This document shows, one piece after another, positions 8,648-17,942 of a stretch of 64,000 nt of DNA. Within the stretch, counting starts at the first letter, position 1. Every line of letters begins with the position of its first letter. The stretch is from an uncultured Prevotella sp. (GTDB lineage: Bacteria > Bacteroidota > Bacteroidia > Bacteroidales > Bacteroidaceae), in the NCBI GenBank assembly GCA_944319795.1, contig CALUFA010000001.1, positions 112,381-176,380 of the forward strand, given 5' to 3'. The notes under the pieces were generated by a model. It had not been told where the DNA came from and did no database searches. It was given only the letters and a program-made list of their open reading frames with translations. The translations under genes and the position numbers were made by a program.

Positions 8648-11077
8648 TTACAATAACAAACTGCCTATTTGGTAAACACAGGCGGAGACAATCCATGCAA
8701 GCAGGGTAGTGTAGCTTGCGGCGAAGGCGGCCCATTTCCAGCTGCCCGTTTCGCCTTTTATAGCCGCTATCGTGGCTATGCACGGAAAATAAATCAGTAC
8801 GAACAGCAAGTAAGAGAATGCTATTAGCGGAGTTATGCCGTCGGCTTCCATTTTACTGCGCAGCACTTCATACTTACCAGAGTTGTCAACAGTGTCGTCG
8901 GCTACGGTCTCGTCGTCGGCGTAAAGCACTCCCATGGTCGACGCTACTATTTCCTTAGCGCCTACGCCGGCTATCAGGCTTACGTCGAGTTTCCAGTCGA
9001 AGCCTTGCGGGCGGAATACAGGCTCTATCGCTTTGCCTATTTGGCCGATGTAGCTTTGTTCCTGTTGTTGCTGCGTGCCGAGGTTGTCGTTGTGCGGAAA
9101 ATAACCGAGCGCCCATACTATCACACTTGCAACGAGGATTATGCCTCCCATTTTCTTAAGATATTGCTTGCCTTTCTCCCATGTGTGGCGGCCTATGGCC
9201 TTGACCGTAGGGAAGCGGTATGGCGGCAGTTCCATTACAAACGGAGTGTCGTCTCCCTTTATCATCCATTTGCTGAACAGGCGGCTCATAAGCACGGCGA
9301 GTACCACGCCTATGGCGTAGAGCGAAATCATGATGAGCGACTGGTATTCTACGGCGAAGAAAGTGCCTATTATCATTATATATATAGGCAGCCTGGCGCT
9401 GCAGCTCATTAGCGGCAGTACGAGTATGGTGATTAGCCGGTTGCGGCGGTTTTCTATCGTGCGCGTAGCCATGACGGCCGGCACGTTGCATCCGAAGCCC
9501 ATGATGAGCGGAATGAACGACTTGCCGTGCAGGCCCATTTTGTGCATCAGCTTGTCCATTATGAATGCCGCGCGTGCCATGTAGCCGGAGTCTTCCATGA
9601 ACGAAATGAAAAAGTATAGTATGAGAATCTGCGGCAGAAACACTATCACCGCGCCTACTCCGGCTATCGCCCCGTCGGCTATCATCGCCTTAAGCGGCCC
9701 GTCGGGCAGTGTCGTCTTGACGAAGTCGCACAATGCGGCGACACCTGCCTCGATCCAGTCCATAGGGTATTGTCCGAGCGTAAACGTAACCTCGAACATT
9801 ATATAAAGGAATAAGAAGAACAATGGAAAGCCGACATACTTGTTGGTTATGATTGCGTCGAGTACGTGTGTGAGTTGGTAAGTGTCGGTGCGTGTGCCCT
9901 CTTCGCATCCGGCCTCATGCAGCGCGCCGTGTATGATGCCGTATTTGGCGTTCATTATGGCCGTCTCACTGTCCTCTTTTGTTTCATTAGTTATGTATTC
10001 TGCGGCCTTGTCACGCATGGCGATTATCTCCCTGCCGTTCGGCAAGGTCTTGACAAAGTCCTCAATTTTAGAGTCCTTTTCAAGCAGCTTTATAGAAAGG
10101 AAACGCGTTGAGTACTTGTATCTTATCTGCTCGTCTTTCTGTATTTCCTTCTTGATTTCGTCAATCGCGTGTTCTATATATTTGCCGTGGTTTAGGTGTA
10201 CGTGCCGTTGCAGTCGGTTGCCGTCGTGGCTTTCGCCTTCATAAACACTGATTACCGTCTTGAAAAGGTCTTCAACTCCGCGTCCGTTCTTGAACACGGT
10301 GGGAACGAGCGGTATGCCGAACAACTCGCCGAGTTTGTCGTAATCTAATTTGTCTCCACGCGACTCGAACTCGTCGAACATGTTCAGCGCGCCCACAATC
10401 TTAAGGTTCATGTCGACGAGCTGCGTCGTAAGGTAGAGGTTGCGCTCAAGGTTGCTCGCGTCGATGACGTTGATTATCACGTCAGGAGTGTTCTCGATAA
10501 TCTGCTTGCGTACATAAAGCTCTTCTGGACTGTACGCCGACAGCGAGTAAGTGCCTGGCAGGTCTACAAGGTTGAACTGATAGCCCTCATACTCGGCACG
10601 ACCCTCTTTGGCATCGACCGTCACCCCGGAATAGTTGCCTACGCGCTCGTGGGCACCGGAAGCGAAATTGAACAACGAGGTTTTGCCGCAGTTCGGGTTG
10701 CCTACGAGGGCAACGTTTATTATATGGCTCTTTTTCATTGCGGCCTTGTGCAACCGCTCGTCAGTAAGGCATCCGTCGTCGTCGGAAGCATTGTCTGACA
10801 CTTCGGCCAGCCCTAGCGTCTGCGCTTCTTCTTCCTCAAGCTGGCGCGCCTCGTCGGTAGAGATTATTTCAATCATCTCAGCCTCAGAGTGGCGCAGCGA
10901 TATTTCGTAGCCCATTATTTTATATTTCACTGGGTCTTGCAACGGGGCATTGAGCAGTACGGTTACCATTTTGCCGCGTATGAAGCCCATTTCGACGATT
11001 CGCTTGCGGAATCCTCCATGCCCTAAAACTTTTACAATAACACCTTTTTCACCTGTTTTCAGTTCGGATAGTCTCAT
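8648..11077 (-). CDS. feoB: FeoA-FeoB fusion ferrous iron transporter
   Basis: Inner-membrane Fe(II) importer, 809 aa. Residues 1-75 are a FeoA SH3-like domain (MRLSELKTGEKGVIVKVLG), normally a separate protein. The FeoB G domain follows with G1 GNPNCGKTS (126-134), VDLPGTYSLSAYSPEE and NMFD. The membrane part has two Gate motifs, including PLIMGFGCNVPAVMATRTI and PLMSCSARLPIYI. The frame extends 26 codons upstream, but MRLSELKTG is the family N-terminus and is chosen as the start. The -7 box at 11112-11119 supports this, since it falls inside that longer version. Confidence 0.95.
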   Translation of the reverse strand: MRLSELKTGEKGVIVKVLGHGGFRKRIVEMGFIRGKMVTVLLNAPLQDPVKYKIMGYEISLRHSEAEMIEIISTDEARQLEEEEAQTLGLAEVSDNASDDDGCLTDERLHKAAMKKSHIINVALVGNPNCGKTSLFNFASGAHERVGNYSGVTVDAKEGRAEYEGYQFNLVDLPGTYSLSAYSPEELYVRKQIIENTPDVIINVIDASNLERNLYLTTQLVDMNLKIVGALNMFDEFESRGDKLDYDKLGELFGIPLVPTVFKNGRGVEDLFKTVISVYEGESHDGNRLQRHVHLNHGKYIEHAIDEIKKEIQKDEQIRYKYSTRFLSIKLLEKDSKIEDFVKTLPNGREIIAMRDKAAEYITNETKEDSETAIMNAKYGIIHGALHEAGCEEGTRTDTYQLTHVLDAIITNKYVGFPLFFLFLYIMFEVTFTLGQYPMDWIEAGVAALCDFVKTTLPDGPLKAMIADGAIAGVGAVIVFLPQILILYFFISFMEDSGYMARAAFIMDKLMHKMGLHGKSFIPLIMGFGCNVPAVMATRTIENRRNRLITILVLPLMSCSARLPIYIMIIGTFFAVEYQSLIMISLYAIGVVLAVLMSRLFSKWMIKGDDTPFVMELPPYRFPTVKAIGRHTWEKGKQYLKKMGGIILVASVIVWALGYFPHNDNLGTQQQQEQSYIGQIGKAIEPVFRPQGFDWKLDVSLIAGVGAKEIVASTMGVLYADDETVADDTVDNSGKYEVLRSKMEADGITPLIAFSYLLFVLIYFPCIATIAAIKGETGSWKWAAFAASYTTLLAWIVSACVYQIGSLLL

Positions 11078-11111
11078 ACTTAATATCGAGTCGTTATTTT
11101 GATAATCCTTG

Positions 11112-11119
11112 CAAAAGTA
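11112..11119 (-). promoter_or_regulatory. -7 box for feoAB
   Basis: TACTTTTG on the minus strand, 34 nt before the chosen feoAB start. A TTG lies 23 nt upstream, slightly far for -33. The sequence between here and the next promoter (11120-11320) holds no gene I can support and no clear Fur-type palindrome. Confidence 0.55.
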
Positions 11120-11321
11120 GCAAAAAATATGGATTTGTGTGACAATATGCGTCAAAATACCTAATAATGAGTATGTTTTGAGACTGTGAACGCATGGTTA
11201 TAACCGTCCAATGTGCCGGTTCGCCTCGGTTTGCCAAATGTTTAGTCCGCCTATGCGGATAAATTTTAGTTAAACAGGCAAAAAAGGAAGCGGCTTGCAA
11301 TGGATTTATGCAAAAAAACTT

Positions 11322-11329
11322 TATCTTTG
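11322..11329 (+). promoter_or_regulatory. -7 box for the PD40 protein gene
   Basis: TATCTTTG is an excellent -7 match. It leaves a leader of about 110 nt before the ATG at 11449. The nearest upstream TTG is 24 nt away. Confidence 0.6.
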
Positions 11330-11448
11330 CATGGCACATGCAGGTTAAAATAGAATGTTGAAACGTATTTGTGAAGGCTCAGTGGTGGAAAGCATTCTTA
11401 ATCGGGACAAATATAACATTTAAAAGTGAAAACGAATTTCAATAAGAT

Positions 11449-12606
11449 ATGATAAAACTAAAGTTTGTATTGTTGTCGATGTTCTTCTTGTCGTCGGCCG
11501 CAATGTCGCCTGCGCAAGTGAAGAAAACGACAAAAGCCGATGCGGAAGTGATTGACGACGAGGATGACCCTGAAATGATATTCGATGACATGCTGCCCTC
11601 GACGGCTCAGATATTGGTTATCGACAGTGTTGTTGTCGATAAAGCCGATTTCCTGAATAAGATTCCGCTCGACAAAGAGGCCGGACAACTAAGTACTTAC
11701 GACAAACTGACAGGAACGACCGGCCAACCGTGGGCATACACGTTCGTGAACGGATTCGGTAATAAGATGTTTTTCGCACAAAAAGGCGATGACGGCCATT
11801 ATCAACTGTTCTCCGCTGACAAATTGGGGGATGAATGGACAAACGTAAAACGGGTGGACGATTTTGGCGAAGAGCTTGAAGATTTCAATTATCCGTTCAT
11901 GATGTCTGACGGCACTACGCTTTATTTCGCAGCCAAAGGAAAGGGCGGATTAGGCGGATATGACATTTACGTTACAAGGTACGACATCAGTTCGGAAAAG
12001 TTTTACACGCCTGAAAACGTCGGACTGCCGTATAACTCGAAAGGCAACGACTATTATTGCATCATTGACGACTTCAATGAATTGGGCTGGTTGGTCACCG
12101 ACCGCAGGCAGCCTGAAGGCAAGGTTTGCATATATACGTTTGTTCCGCAGAAAGGGCGAAAGGTCTATGACGAAGAGAATATCGACGAGAACAAGTTGTA
12201 CGGTTTGGCCGAATTGACAAGAATAAAGGATACTTGGACAAACGAGGGCGAGCTGCAAGCCGCACGGAAGCGGTTGGCCAAGCTGTATTCGCGTAGTAAT
12301 GATGTGAACAGGAACTCAATATCGTTCATCGTAAACGATCAAACTGTTTACACATCGTTGAACGATTTCAAGTCGGCCACCAACCGCAGCCGTTTTGCAA
12401 AGTTGGCCGAGATGAAAGCGTCGGCCGACGCTTTGGCAAAGAAACTTGACGCGCTACGTATTGAATACTCAAACGGTACAAGGGCCGCAAAGAGACAACT
12501 AAGCAGCAGTATTCTGAAATCAGAAAGACAATTGGAAGAATTGCAAACTTACATACATGCTCTTGAAAAGGAAATAAGGAACACGGAGAATATGATTAAA
12601 CGGTGA
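11449..12606 (+). CDS. Secreted PD40 beta-propeller protein with C-terminal coiled coil
   Basis: Unknown function; 385 aa. An N-terminal signal peptide (MIKLKFVLLSMFFLSSAAMSPAQ) indicates export. An acidic stretch follows (VIDDEDDPEMIFDD). Residues ~95-230 look like TolB/WD40-like PD40 blades, clearest in DGTTLYFAAKGKGGLGGYD (154-172). The last ~75 residues are charged and heptad-like (ASADALAKKLDALRIEYS...LEELQTYIHALEKEIRN), suggesting a coiled coil. PD40 proteins occur in Bacteroidota envelope and type IX secretion complexes, but this one lacks a visible OmpA domain and no secretion genes flank it, so that link is only a possibility. Confidence 0.75.
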   Translation: MIKLKFVLLSMFFLSSAAMSPAQVKKTTKADAEVIDDEDDPEMIFDDMLPSTAQILVIDSVVVDKADFLNKIPLDKEAGQLSTYDKLTGTTGQPWAYTFVNGFGNKMFFAQKGDDGHYQLFSADKLGDEWTNVKRVDDFGEELEDFNYPFMMSDGTTLYFAAKGKGGLGGYDIYVTRYDISSEKFYTPENVGLPYNSKGNDYYCIIDDFNELGWLVTDRRQPEGKVCIYTFVPQKGRKVYDEENIDENKLYGLAELTRIKDTWTNEGELQAARKRLAKLYSRSNDVNRNSISFIVNDQTVYTSLNDFKSATNRSRFAKLAEMKASADALAKKLDALRIEYSNGTRAAKRQLSSSILKSERQLEELQTYIHALEKEIRNTENMIKR

Positions 12607-12690
12607 GCATGACGCAAAACTTGGTTGATGTAGATTCTTGCGGTATTGTTTTCGTATTTAACCAACGATTTTTAACCAATAAAAAGCTGT

Positions 12691-13572
12691 ATGGAAAAAA
12701 GATATTTTGCTGAATCCGAACTGATTATCAATGCTGACGGAAGCGTATTCCATCTGCATTTGAAGCCAAACCAGTTGGCCGATAAGGTGATACTTGTTGG
12801 CGATCCGGGTAGGGTGGGGCTGGTCGCGTCGCATTTCAACTCGATTGAATGTGAGGTGCAAAGCCGTGAGTTCCATACGATTACCGGTTCGTATTCAGGT
12901 AAACGGATTACCGTTACGTCGACAGGGATAGGTTGCGACAACATAGACATCGTGCTGAATGAAATGGATGCCTTGGCAAATATCGATTTTCAGACACGTA
13001 CAGAGAATGACTACTTCCACCGTTTGGAAATCGTAAGGATTGGTACATGTGGCGGATTACAGCCTTTTACGCCTGAGGGAACTTTCATTTGTTCTGTTAA
13101 GTCGGTAGGATTCGACGGACTATTGAATTTCTACGAAGGCCGCAATGCCGTGTGCGACTTGCAAATGGAACGTGCGTTGCTCAATCATTTGGGGTGGACG
13201 GGCAACTTGTGTGCTCCGGCGCCATACGTAATTGATGCCGATGAGGAACTTGTTGAGCGCATTGCTAAGGACGACATGGTGCGTGGCGTGACTGTTGCAT
13301 GTGGCGGTTTCTTCGGTCCGCAAGGTCGTAGGTTGCGTATTCCGTTGGCCGATCCGCATCAGAACGAGAAAATTGAGAGTTTTGAATATAAAGGCTTGAG
13401 GATAACTAACTTTGAAATGGAAAGTTCTGCGCTTGCAGGATTATCGCGATTGTTAGGCCACAAGGCGACAACATGCTGTATGGTTATTGCAAACAGGTTG
13501 ACAAAGAAAAGCGACACTGGTTACAAGAACCACATTGACGACTTGATAAATTTAGTGTTGGAAAGAATCTGA
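12691..13572 (+). CDS. Nucleoside phosphorylase (uridine phosphorylase-like)
   Basis: Cleaves a nucleoside with phosphate to base and ribose-1-phosphate in salvage. At 293 aa the PNP/UDP phosphorylase fold shows a phosphate-binding loop VGDPGRVG (36-43), RIGTCGG, and the ribose-binding FEMESSAL. The insert between TGIGCDNIDIVLNEMDAL and the active-site strand is longer than in E. coli Udp and resembles the Bacteroidota form. Uridine is the likeliest substrate, but specificity is not decided by what I can see. A secreted esterase gene starts 13 nt later. Confidence 0.88.
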   Translation: MEKRYFAESELIINADGSVFHLHLKPNQLADKVILVGDPGRVGLVASHFNSIECEVQSREFHTITGSYSGKRITVTSTGIGCDNIDIVLNEMDALANIDFQTRTENDYFHRLEIVRIGTCGGLQPFTPEGTFICSVKSVGFDGLLNFYEGRNAVCDLQMERALLNHLGWTGNLCAPAPYVIDADEELVERIAKDDMVRGVTVACGGFFGPQGRRLRIPLADPHQNEKIESFEYKGLRITNFEMESSALAGLSRLLGHKATTCCMVIANRLTKKSDTGYKNHIDDLINLVLERI

Positions 13573-13585
13573 CAATCAGACAAAT

Positions 13586-14509
13586 ATGTACTTTGGAATG
13601 AACAGTAAGTCTTTGTTTAAAGAAAATATGTATTGTAATGTACGTCAATTGGTTAGCTTATGCTGCTTTACGAATTTGTCAGGCAAACTTATAGGACTGC
13701 TGTTCTTATTCGTTTTGCTTTTTCCTGCACAAGAGAGTCATGCCCAATATGACTTCCTGCGCCCTGTGAAAGATTCAATTCCAGATGGGTATGATTTTTG
13801 GGTATATACCCCGACGGACTACTATTATTCGTTGGAAGGTACGCCTGTGATAATCTTTTTGCATGGAAGGAGCTTATGCGGGCGAAACTTGGAGAAGGTG
13901 AGACGGTACGGCCCACTCGATGCGATTGTAAGGGGAAGGCAAATCGAAGCATTAGTCTTGGTTCCACAAAATCCTGGCGGAGCGTGGGATCCGGATAAGA
14001 TATGCGATGTTTTGGAATGGACGAAAAAGCATTATGCGTTAGATTCCACCCGTGTTTACGTCATGGGTATGAGCCTCGGAGGTTATGGAACGCTGGATTT
14101 CGCCGGGACGTATCCTGATAAGGTGGCGGCGGCGATGGCCTTATGTGGAGGTTGTTCGCTTAAGGACGTTAGCGGATTAGGTAAAGTTCCGCTTTGGATA
14201 ATGCACGGCACGGCAGACCGCGCGGTACCGATTAAGCAGTCGAAAATAGTTGTTGAACAATTACAACGGAACAATAATGACGAACGCTTGCGTTTCGATT
14301 GGCTGAAAGGTGCGTCTCACGGAGCTTTGGCCCGTGTGCTTTATATGACTAAAACTTATGAATGGCTTTTCTCGCATTCGTTGATTGACGATGGCCGGCC
14401 TGTGAATAAGGACATAGACATAGAGAAGTCGGATTTGTCAAAAGCGTATAACGACATGATTTCAGGTGCTCCGGATCCGGAAATAATATATGATAAAACG
14501 ATATATTGA
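13586..14509 (+). CDS. Exported alpha/beta-hydrolase (esterase/peptidase type)
   Basis: Serine hydrolase of the esterase D/PHB-depolymerase-like group, 307 aa, substrate unknown. The catalytic triad is visible: Ser163 in GMSLGG, Asp211 in MHGTADRAVP and His245 in GASHGAL; the oxyanion motif is FLHGRSLCG. The N-terminus has a hydrophobic stretch (LIGLLFLFVLLFPAQESHAQ, residues 35-54) fitting a signal peptide or anchor. The 30 residues before it make the annotated start doubtful: in-frame ATGs at 13598 and 13628 give more normal signal peptides. It lies 13 nt after the phosphorylase and is probably co-transcribed. Confidence 0.82.
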   Translation: MYFGMNSKSLFKENMYCNVRQLVSLCCFTNLSGKLIGLLFLFVLLFPAQESHAQYDFLRPVKDSIPDGYDFWVYTPTDYYYSLEGTPVIIFLHGRSLCGRNLEKVRRYGPLDAIVRGRQIEALVLVPQNPGGAWDPDKICDVLEWTKKHYALDSTRVYVMGMSLGGYGTLDFAGTYPDKVAAAMALCGGCSLKDVSGLGKVPLWIMHGTADRAVPIKQSKIVVEQLQRNNNDERLRFDWLKGASHGALARVLYMTKTYEWLFSHSLIDDGRPVNKDIDIEKSDLSKAYNDMISGAPDPEIIYDKTIY

Positions 14510-14530
14510 CCACTTTTCCACGGCTGGCTT

Positions 14531-15157
14531 TTAGTTTTCAGCTGTGAACCTGTCAAGGAATCCAAGTCCTTTCTCCGTGCAGCAACCACGCAAGAAAACA
14601 ATAACGAACGTATGGAAAATCTCGTCTAATTTGTATTTTTCATACAAACGGTTTCTCATGACATAATCCATTGCAGCTTCGCCCATCCTGTTTATTATGT
14701 CGTAATTTAAGTCTGACTGGAAAAAACCGTGTTCTATGCCCTTCCGCATGAACTCTTGTGAGTGGGCGGCTTGTTTCTCGCTGTTTTTCTTGAAGAATGC
14801 CAATATGCGCTCGTATTTTTCCATTTCAGTAAAAAACAGCGGATTAATAGAGCCTAAGTCCTTTAATCTCAGTTTTATGAAATACGCCACGACCGCCATC
14901 TCGTTTTCAGCCGTGTTTGCATATTCGGCAATCTTTCTCGTCAGTGTTTCGTTCTCATCCTTTATGCATTCATAAAGCAAGTCTTCCTTATTGCTGTAAA
15001 TCTCATAAAGCGTGCGCTTGGATATGGCCATCTTTGTGGCTATGTCGTCCATGCGCACGGCTCTTATCCCTTTTTCCTTAAAGAGAGACATGGCCGTGTT
15101 AAGAATCCTCTGCCTGAGACTTTCACGATAAGCTGTAACATTGCCTGTTTTACGCAT
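14531..15157 (-). CDS. TetR-family transcriptional regulator
   Basis: 208 aa. Residues ~12-60 form the TetR DNA-binding domain (RILNTAMSLFKEKGIRAVRMDDIA, then ISKRTLYEIYSNKEDLL, with the recognition helix in the latter). The remainder is an all-helical ligand/dimer region with no recognised ligand signature. It is divergent from maeB across 257 nt that hold promoters for both, so autoregulation or control of maeB are possible targets; no operator palindrome stood out. A CACGGCTG/CAGCTGTG stem overlaps its 3' end. Confidence 0.88.
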   Translation of the reverse strand: MRKTGNVTAYRESLRQRILNTAMSLFKEKGIRAVRMDDIATKMAISKRTLYEIYSNKEDLLYECIKDENETLTRKIAEYANTAENEMAVVAYFIKLRLKDLGSINPLFFTEMEKYERILAFFKKNSEKQAAHSQEFMRKGIEHGFFQSDLNYDIINRMGEAAMDYVMRNRLYEKYKLDEIFHTFVIVFLRGCCTEKGLGFLDRFTAEN

Positions 15158-15178
15158 AGCAATAATCTAATTTATGTG

Positions 15179-15186
15179 CAAAGTTA
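15179..15186 (-). promoter_or_regulatory. -7 box for the TetR gene
   Basis: TAACTTTG on the minus strand, 21 nt before the start codon, leaving a very short leader. Confidence 0.6.
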
Positions 15187-15208
15187 ATAAATTATTTCTA
15201 AAAAACTA

Positions 15209-15237
15209 TTTGGCCTCATTTATTTTTCTTATATTTG
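15209..15237 (+). promoter_or_regulatory. Promoter of maeB
   Basis: TTTG (15209-15212), 17 nt, then TATATTTG (15230-15237). The spacing is two short of ideal. The leader is about 170 nt and contains a GCAAACA/TGTTTGC stem (7 bp) near 15320-15350. Confidence 0.6.
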
Positions 15238-15414
15238 CAAGGGTTTTTAATACAATTAAAAAGGTAAAAAGAACACAACCTTTACATTAATCGGATTTTA
15301 GCGTAAACAAGTTGCGTGCAAACATGTTTAAGTCTGTCTGCGTCTTGTTTGCATTCATCAAAAACAGTATCTGTTACAAGTATTCTTTTATACGAATAAA
15401 CAAATATCAGCACT

Positions 15415-17709
15415 ATGGTAAATATAACTAAAGAAGCGGCTCTTGAATACCACAAAAGCGGCAAACCTGGAAAAATCGAAGTAAAACCAACTAAACCTTA
15501 CAGTACGCAAACCGACCTAAGCCTGGCTTATTCGCCCGGAGTGGCGTTTCCGTGTCTTGAAATACAGAAAACGCCTAACGACGTTTACAAGTACACAGAC
15601 AAAGGCAACCTTGTCGCCGTAATAAGCAACGGTACTGCCGTTTTGGGACTTGGCGACATCGGCGCAATGAGCGGAAAGCCCGTTATGGAAGGCAAAGGAC
15701 TGCTTTTCAAGATATACGGCGGTATCGACGTGTTCGACATAGAGGTGAACGAAAAGGATCCGGAGAAGTTTTGTGAGGCGGTAGAGCGTATCGCTCCAAC
15801 TTTCGGCGGTATCAACCTTGAAGACATCAAGGCTCCTGAATGTTTTTACATAGAAGACAGATTGAAGCGGACTCTCGACATTCCGGTAATGCACGACGAC
15901 CAGCATGGCACTGCCATCATTTCGGCAGCCGGATTGAAGAACGCGCTTGAAGTGAACGGTAAGGACATATCCAAGGTTAAAATCGTGGTAAACGGCGCAG
16001 GTGCGGCGGCCATATCATGTACCAAACTTTACGTAGCTATCGGAGCGAAGAAAGAGAATATAGTAATGCTCGACTCTAAGGGCGTTATAACTTCCGACCG
16101 TGAAAACCTTACCGAGCAAAAGAAACTGTTTGCGACAGACCGCCGCGACATACATACATTAGAGGAAGCCGTCAAAGGTGCTGACGTATTCATCGGCTTG
16201 TCAAAAGGCAACATACTTACGCAAGACATGGTTCGTTCAATGGCCGACCAGCCTATTGTCTTCGCATTGGCCAATCCTGTGCCCGAGATTTCATACGAAG
16301 ACGCCATTGCGAGCCGTCCCGACGTGTTGATGAGCACCGGCCGTTCGGATTATCCCAACCAAATAAACAATGTTATAGGTTTCCCGTATATTTTCAGGGG
16401 GGCGCTCGACGTACATGCAAAGGCCATAAACGAGGAGATGAAGTTGGCCGCCGTAAACGCCATTGCCGATTTGGCAAAGCAACCCGTGCCCGATGTGGTC
16501 AACGATGCATACCAAGTAAACAAACTGACATTCGGCCCGTCTTATTTCATCCCGAAACCGGTCGACCCGCGTCTTATAACAGAAGTGTCGGCGGCCGTGG
16601 CTAAAGCGGCGATAGAAAGCGGCGTGGCAAGGAAGACCATAACCGACTGGGACGAGTATAAAAAGCAGCTGCGTGAGATGCTCGGGCAGGAGACCAAACT
16701 GACCCAGAAACTGTATGACACCGCACGTAAGCATCCGCAGCGCGTCGTTTTCGCCGAAGCGATACACCCGACGATGCTCAAAGCCGCAGTTCAGGCTAAG
16801 AATGAGGGTATCTGCCATCCAATTTTGCTTGGTAACGACGAGCGCATAGCGAAACTTGCAAAGCAACTTGACCTCAGCCTTGACGGCATTGAAATCGTAA
16901 ACTTGCGCCACGACCGCGAGAACGACCGCCGTGAACGCTATGCGCGCATACTAACTGAAAAGCGTAAGCGCCAAGGATATACGTTCCAAGAGGCAAACGA
17001 CAAGATGTTTGAGCGCAACTACTTCGGTATGATGATGGTTGAGACAGGCGACGCCGACGCATTCATAACGGGTTTGTACACAAAATATTCAAACACAATT
17101 AAAGTCGCTAAGGAGGTCATCGGCATACGGCCCGAATATAAGCATTTCGGAACAATGCACATCCTCAACACCAAGAAAGGTGTGTTGTATATTGCCGATA
17201 CGCTGATCAACAGGTTGCCTGATAAGGATGTACTCGTCGATATTGCAAGGCTGAGCGCAAATGCCGTGAAGTTCTTTAACGACGAGCCGCATATCGCGAT
17301 GATTAGTTATTCTAATTTCGGTACTGACGAGAACGGCAATCCTGCGCAGGTGCATGCCGCCGTAGAGGAAATGCAACAGCGTTATCCCGACCTTGCCATA
17401 GACGGTGAGATGCAGATAAACTTTGCGCTAAACAACAAGCTGCGCGATGCCAAATACCCGTTCACGCGCCTGAGAGGGTTGGATGTGAACACCCTTGTTT
17501 TCCCAAACTTGTCAAGCGCGAACAGTTCTTACAAACTTTTGCAAGCTCTCAATTCCGACGCCGAGATTATCGGTCCTATACAAATGGGATTGAACAAGCC
17601 TATACACTTCACCGACTTCGAGTGCTCCGTCCGCGACGTCGTGAACATCACGGCCGTTGCGGTGATCGACGCATACGTACAAAAGATAAAGGAGTGCGTA
17701 AACAAATAA
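15415..17709 (+). CDS. maeB: NADP-dependent malic enzyme with C-terminal phosphotransacetylase domain
   Basis: Oxidatively decarboxylates malate to pyruvate in the cytosol. At 764 aa this is the MaeB-type hybrid. The malic domain shows YSPGVA (39-44), the active-site Lys region [11 protein letters not shown] and metal-binding HDDQHGT (160-166). A Rossmann motif [10 protein letters not shown] follows. From ~430 the protein continues as a PTA-like domain ([19 protein letters not shown] ... NFGTDENGN), which in characterised hybrids is regulatory (acetyl-CoA binding) rather than catalytic. It ends in a strong terminator. Confidence 0.95.
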   Translation: MVNITKEAALEYHKSGKPGKIEVKPTKPYSTQTDLSLAYSPGVAFPCLEIQKTPNDVYKYTDKGNLVAVISNGTAVLGLGDIGAMSGKPVMEGKGLLFKIYGGIDVFDIEVNEKDPEKFCEAVERIAPTFGGINLEDIKAPECFYIEDRLKRTLDIPVMHDDQHGTAIISAAGLKNALEVNGKDISKVKIVVNGAGAAAISCTKLYVAIGAKKENIVMLDSKGVITSDRENLTEQKKLFATDRRDIHTLEEAVKGADVFIGLSKGNILTQDMVRSMADQPIVFALANPVPEISYEDAIASRPDVLMSTGRSDYPNQINNVIGFPYIFRGALDVHAKAINEEMKLAAVNAIADLAKQPVPDVVNDAYQVNKLTFGPSYFIPKPVDPRLITEVSAAVAKAAIESGVARKTITDWDEYKKQLREMLGQETKLTQKLYDTARKHPQRVVFAEAIHPTMLKAAVQAKNEGICHPILLGNDERIAKLAKQLDLSLDGIEIVNLRHDRENDRRERYARILTEKRKRQGYTFQEANDKMFERNYFGMMMVETGDADAFITGLYTKYSNTIKVAKEVIGIRPEYKHFGTMHILNTKKGVLYIADTLINRLPDKDVLVDIARLSANAVKFFNDEPHIAMISYSNFGTDENGNPAQVHAAVEEMQQRYPDLAIDGEMQINFALNNKLRDAKYPFTRLRGLDVNTLVFPNLSSANSSYKLLQALNSDAEIIGPIQMGLNKPIHFTDFECSVRDVVNITAVAVIDAYVQKIKECVNK

Positions 17710-17750
17710 ACTTGCAACGGGCGTTGCGCCTGTCGCTGTGATTCGTAAGA

Positions 17751-17787
17751 AACGGCGCCCTACATGTTGATGTCGGGCGCCGTTTTT
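17751..17787 (+). terminator. Rho-independent terminator of maeB
   Basis: A perfect 10-bp GC-rich stem (AACGGCGCCC with GGGCGCCGTT), 14-nt loop, then a T-run. Confidence 0.9.
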
Positions 17788-17821
17788 ATGTGGTTGCAAA
17801 ATACGTGTACGGAGACTTAGT

Positions 17822-17909
17822 TGCAAGACGTGGCATATCGGCGTGCAAAAGACCGCCTTTCATGCTTCAATTTGCCGTCTTTTAGCTTGTAAAAGACGGC
17901 AAATTGGAA
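17822..17909. repeat. 22-nt palindromic array (copy 2)
   Basis: Units start at 17822, 17844, 17866 and 17888. The A4 tracts of units 2 and 4 are 44 nt (two periods) apart. Units 3 and 4 form a perfect 16-bp inverted repeat (CAATTTGCCGTCTTTT with AAAAGACGGCAAATTG). Unit 1 is degenerate. The array lies between the convergent maeB and lytic transglycosylase genes. Confidence 0.85.
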
Positions 17910-17942
17910 TGTTATGAAATTTACGGTGTGGTACGGTTGGGT

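Noticed and set aside
16291-16911. 206-codon open frame on the minus strand
   Set aside because: Antisense to maeB, no recognisable domain.
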